The notes beneath the pieces are model-generated. The model searched no databases, was not told the DNA's origin, and saw only the letters and a program-made list of their open reading frames with translations. From Tenacibaculum larymnensis (GTDB taxonomy: Bacteria > Bacteroidota > Bacteroidia > Flavobacteriales > Flavobacteriaceae): DNA of 64,000 nucleotides. Shown here in pieces: positions 62,543 through 64,000 of the stretch (position 1 is the stretch's first letter; the number at the start of each line of letters is the position of its first letter). Where the stretch lies: positions 124,001 through 188,000 of the forward strand of contig NZ_JAIWJY010000006.1 in NCBI RefSeq assembly GCF_028829235.1, in the 5' to 3' direction. The position numbers and the translations under genes are program-made.

Positions 62543-63226
62543 ATGAGAAAAGAAAAACAATCTGCCTTATTAGCGGATAATTGCCCGCTTATTTGCGAAA
62601 CGTATAAGAACATAATATCTAAAATAGCTAGATTAAACCCAAATTTTAATTTTAACACGGACATTACCTATAATTGTAATGGAGCTTACGATATTATAAA
62701 AAAGACAATTGAAAAAGAAACCTCTCTAAACTTTGTTGTTTTAGATTTAAAACTTTCACCTGCTAAGAACAGAAAAATTTTATCCGGTGAAGATTTAGGC
62801 CTTTTAATCAGGAAACTACTTCCAAGTACAAAACTTATTGTTTCAACTGATTGTAATGACAACTATAGAATTCACAATATATTTAAAAGCTTAAACCCTG
62901 AAGGTTTTCTTGTTAAAAGTGATCTAACTTCAAAAGAGTTAAAAAACGCTATAAAAAATGTAACAAACAATATTCCTTATTATAGTAAAACTGTTTTAAG
63001 CCTTTTGAGAAAAGAAGTTTCTAATAACTTCTCTATTGATTCAATAGACCGACAAATTCTATATGAACTTTCATTGGGTTCTAAAATGAAAGACATGCCT
63101 AATTACATACCACTTTCTGCAGCTAGTATTGAAAAGCGAAAACGACATTTAAAGAAAATATTTAACGTTAAAGCTAAAGGAGACAGAGAGTTAATATTAG
63201 TAGCCAAAGAAAAGGGATTCATTTAA
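62543..63226 (+). CDS. response regulator with LuxR-type HTH
   Basis: A 227-residue protein. The receiver part (about 7-125) has a single acidic residue in LLADN, the phosphate-accepting Asp in FVVLDLKLSP (about 70), the switch Ser/Thr in KLIVSTDCND and Lys in EGFLVKSD. The C-terminal helix-turn-helix (about 160-227) shows DRQILYELSLGSKMKDMPNY and SAASIEKRKRHLKKIF, as in NarL/LuxR regulators. No sensor kinase is adjacent in the window. It lies 119 nt before the truncated C39-like/VKOR gene and may control it or a following peptide locus. Family is likely; signal unknown. Confidence 0.78.
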   Translation: MRKEKQSALLADNCPLICETYKNIISKIARLNPNFNFNTDITYNCNGAYDIIKKTIEKETSLNFVVLDLKLSPAKNRKILSGEDLGLLIRKLLPSTKLIVSTDCNDNYRIHNIFKSLNPEGFLVKSDLTSKELKNAIKNVTNNIPYYSKTVLSLLRKEVSNNFSIDSIDRQILYELSLGSKMKDMPNYIPLSAASIEKRKRHLKKIFNVKAKGDRELILVAKEKGFI

Positions 63227-63248
63227 AAAAATAAAAACTACGGTTTTT

Positions 63249-63265
63249 CCATACTTTTTTTATGG
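63249..63265 (+). terminator. weak terminator after the response regulator gene
   Basis: A 5-bp stem CCATA/TATGG with a 7-nt loop is followed by eight T's, 23 nt after the stop. Confidence 0.4.
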
Positions 63266-63296
63266 TTTTTTTTACAAAAAAATAATTATCAACATA

Positions 63297-63304
63297 TAGC
63301 TTTG
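63297..63304 (+). promoter_or_regulatory. -7 element of the truncated C39-like/VKOR gene
   Basis: TAGCTTTG matches TAnnTTTG exactly, 41 nt before the TTG start. No clear -33 TTG. Confidence 0.4.
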
Positions 63305-63345
63305 GGAAGATTTAAAATAGCTATCCTTAAAAAACTTATTTACTT

Positions 63346-64000
63346 TTGAAAGACACATTAATCAATTTAGTACAAAAATTACTTAAGAAAAATAGTATTT
63401 CTTTTGACAAAGAAGAATTAGCTTTTCAAATTCAAAGCCATCCTTCTTACCCTAGTTTACATGCAATTACAGGAGTTTTAGATCATTTTAATATTGAAAA
63501 TGTTGCTGCTGATGTTCCTGTTAACTCAGAAACTCTTTCTCAACTACCCGATTGTTTTATTGCTCAAATAAACAGTGAACATGGTCAAGATTTAATTGTA
63601 GTAGAAAGAAAAAAGTCAGATTACATAATTTACGATTCTGAAAACAAAAAAACAAAACTAACAGAAAGTGAGTTTCTAAATAAATTTACTGGAATTATTG
63701 TTGCTGTTGAAGAAACTGAGGATTATCAAGCTTCTAAAAACAACTCCAAACTGGTAAAAACTATTGGTTTTTCTCTACTTGCTGTTTTTGCTTTATTTTT
63801 TGTTTTTAACAATTCAACTTCGTGGTATAACACCTTTTATTTCTTATTATCAATAACAGGAATTGTTATTAGCATTGCGATCATAAAACAAGAACTTGGA
63901 TTAAAAACCTCTATTGGTGATGCTTTTTGTTCTGGAGCCGATGATAAAAAAGATTGTGACGCTGTATTAACCTCAAAAGGAGCGGAAATTTTAAAAGGAT
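63346..64000 (+). CDS. C39-like/VKOR membrane protein, 5' fragment
   Basis: At least 218 codons, cut by the window edge. The start is TTG at 63346; an in-frame TAA lies at 63328-63330 and no ATG follows early. Residues 1-125 are a C39 peptidase-like domain (FQIQSHPSYPSLHAITGVLD) without the catalytic Cys, but with His in NSEHGQDLIVV. Two helices follow (about 140-160 and 162-182), then CSGADDKKDCDAVLTSKGAE, the first cysteines of a VKOR domain. It is a paralogue of the protein at 35536. A thioredoxin domain probably follows outside the window. It suggests a further thiol-oxidation or peptide system to the right. Confidence 0.8.
   Translation, partial: MKDTLINLVQKLLKKNSISFDKEELAFQIQSHPSYPSLHAITGVLDHFNIENVAADVPVNSETLSQLPDCFIAQINSEHGQDLIVVERKKSDYIIYDSENKKTKLTESEFLNKFTGIIVAVEETEDYQASKNNSKLVKTIGFSLLAVFALFFVFNNSTSWYNTFYFLLSITGIVISIAIIKQELGLKTSIGDAFCSGADDKKDCDAVLTSKGAEILKG

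Overview
The window is a low-GC chromosomal segment from a member of the Bacteroidota, most likely the family Flavobacteriaceae. A Tenacibaculum- or Polaribacter-like genus is an inference from protein style only. Supporting signs are Bacteroidetes-type promoters (TTG, 17-23 nt, TAnnTTTG), near absence of Shine-Dalgarno sequences except before rpsU, a fused CcoN-CcoO oxidase subunit, a grasp-with-spasm peptide locus and typical families such as DUF2490, DUF3467 and DUF4369. No rRNA, phage, insertion sequence or CRISPR array is visible. Intrinsic terminators separate most transcription units.

Layout. 1-8.5 kb: end of an alkaline-phosphatase-superfamily gene, a tiny YqaE/Pmp3 protein, a DoxX-like membrane protein, a large M14 metallopeptidase, two exported thioredoxin-fold proteins, an S1/P1 nuclease, an SPFH/DUF4177/PH-like cluster and a ribbon-helix-helix protein. 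8.5-16.6 kb: an exported BNR/VPS10-type propeller protein and an S9 peptidase lipoprotein, then DUF2490, DUF819 and DUF4369 genes. 16.7-31.7 kb: a microaerobic respiration island with a universal stress protein, a full cbb3 oxidase operon (ccoS-ccoNO-ccoQ-ccoP-ccoG-ccoH-SafE-like), an operon ccoI-deoC-deoD-hemN, and a Crp/Fnr regulator. All three minus-strand units carry the same palindromic operator exactly 22 nt upstream of a -7 element, so they look like one regulon of the adjacent Crp/Fnr protein.

31.7-37.1 kb: a ribosomally made peptide locus of the grasp-with-spasm type. It has two paralogous precursors, a secreted DUF6624 protein, an ATP-grasp ligase, a 74-residue unknown protein and a SPASM-domain maturase on the minus strand. 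A divergent gene encodes a C39-like/VKOR/thioredoxin membrane protein. A second C39-like/VKOR gene is cut by the right edge of the window.

37.2-52.4 kb: the core information-processing block on the minus strand, read in the order rpsU, xerC, hpf, four tRNAs (Thr, Tyr, Gly, Thr), tuf, tRNA-Trp, secE, nusG, rplK, rplA, rplJ, rplL, rpoB, rpoC, DUF3467. 52.6-64 kb: acyl-CoA dehydrogenase, helix-hairpin-helix protein, sodium:alanine symporter, a tightly overlapping four-gene unit (methyltransferase, PspC-like, potassium channel, RmlD-like), uvrA, a response regulator and the truncated C39-like/VKOR gene.
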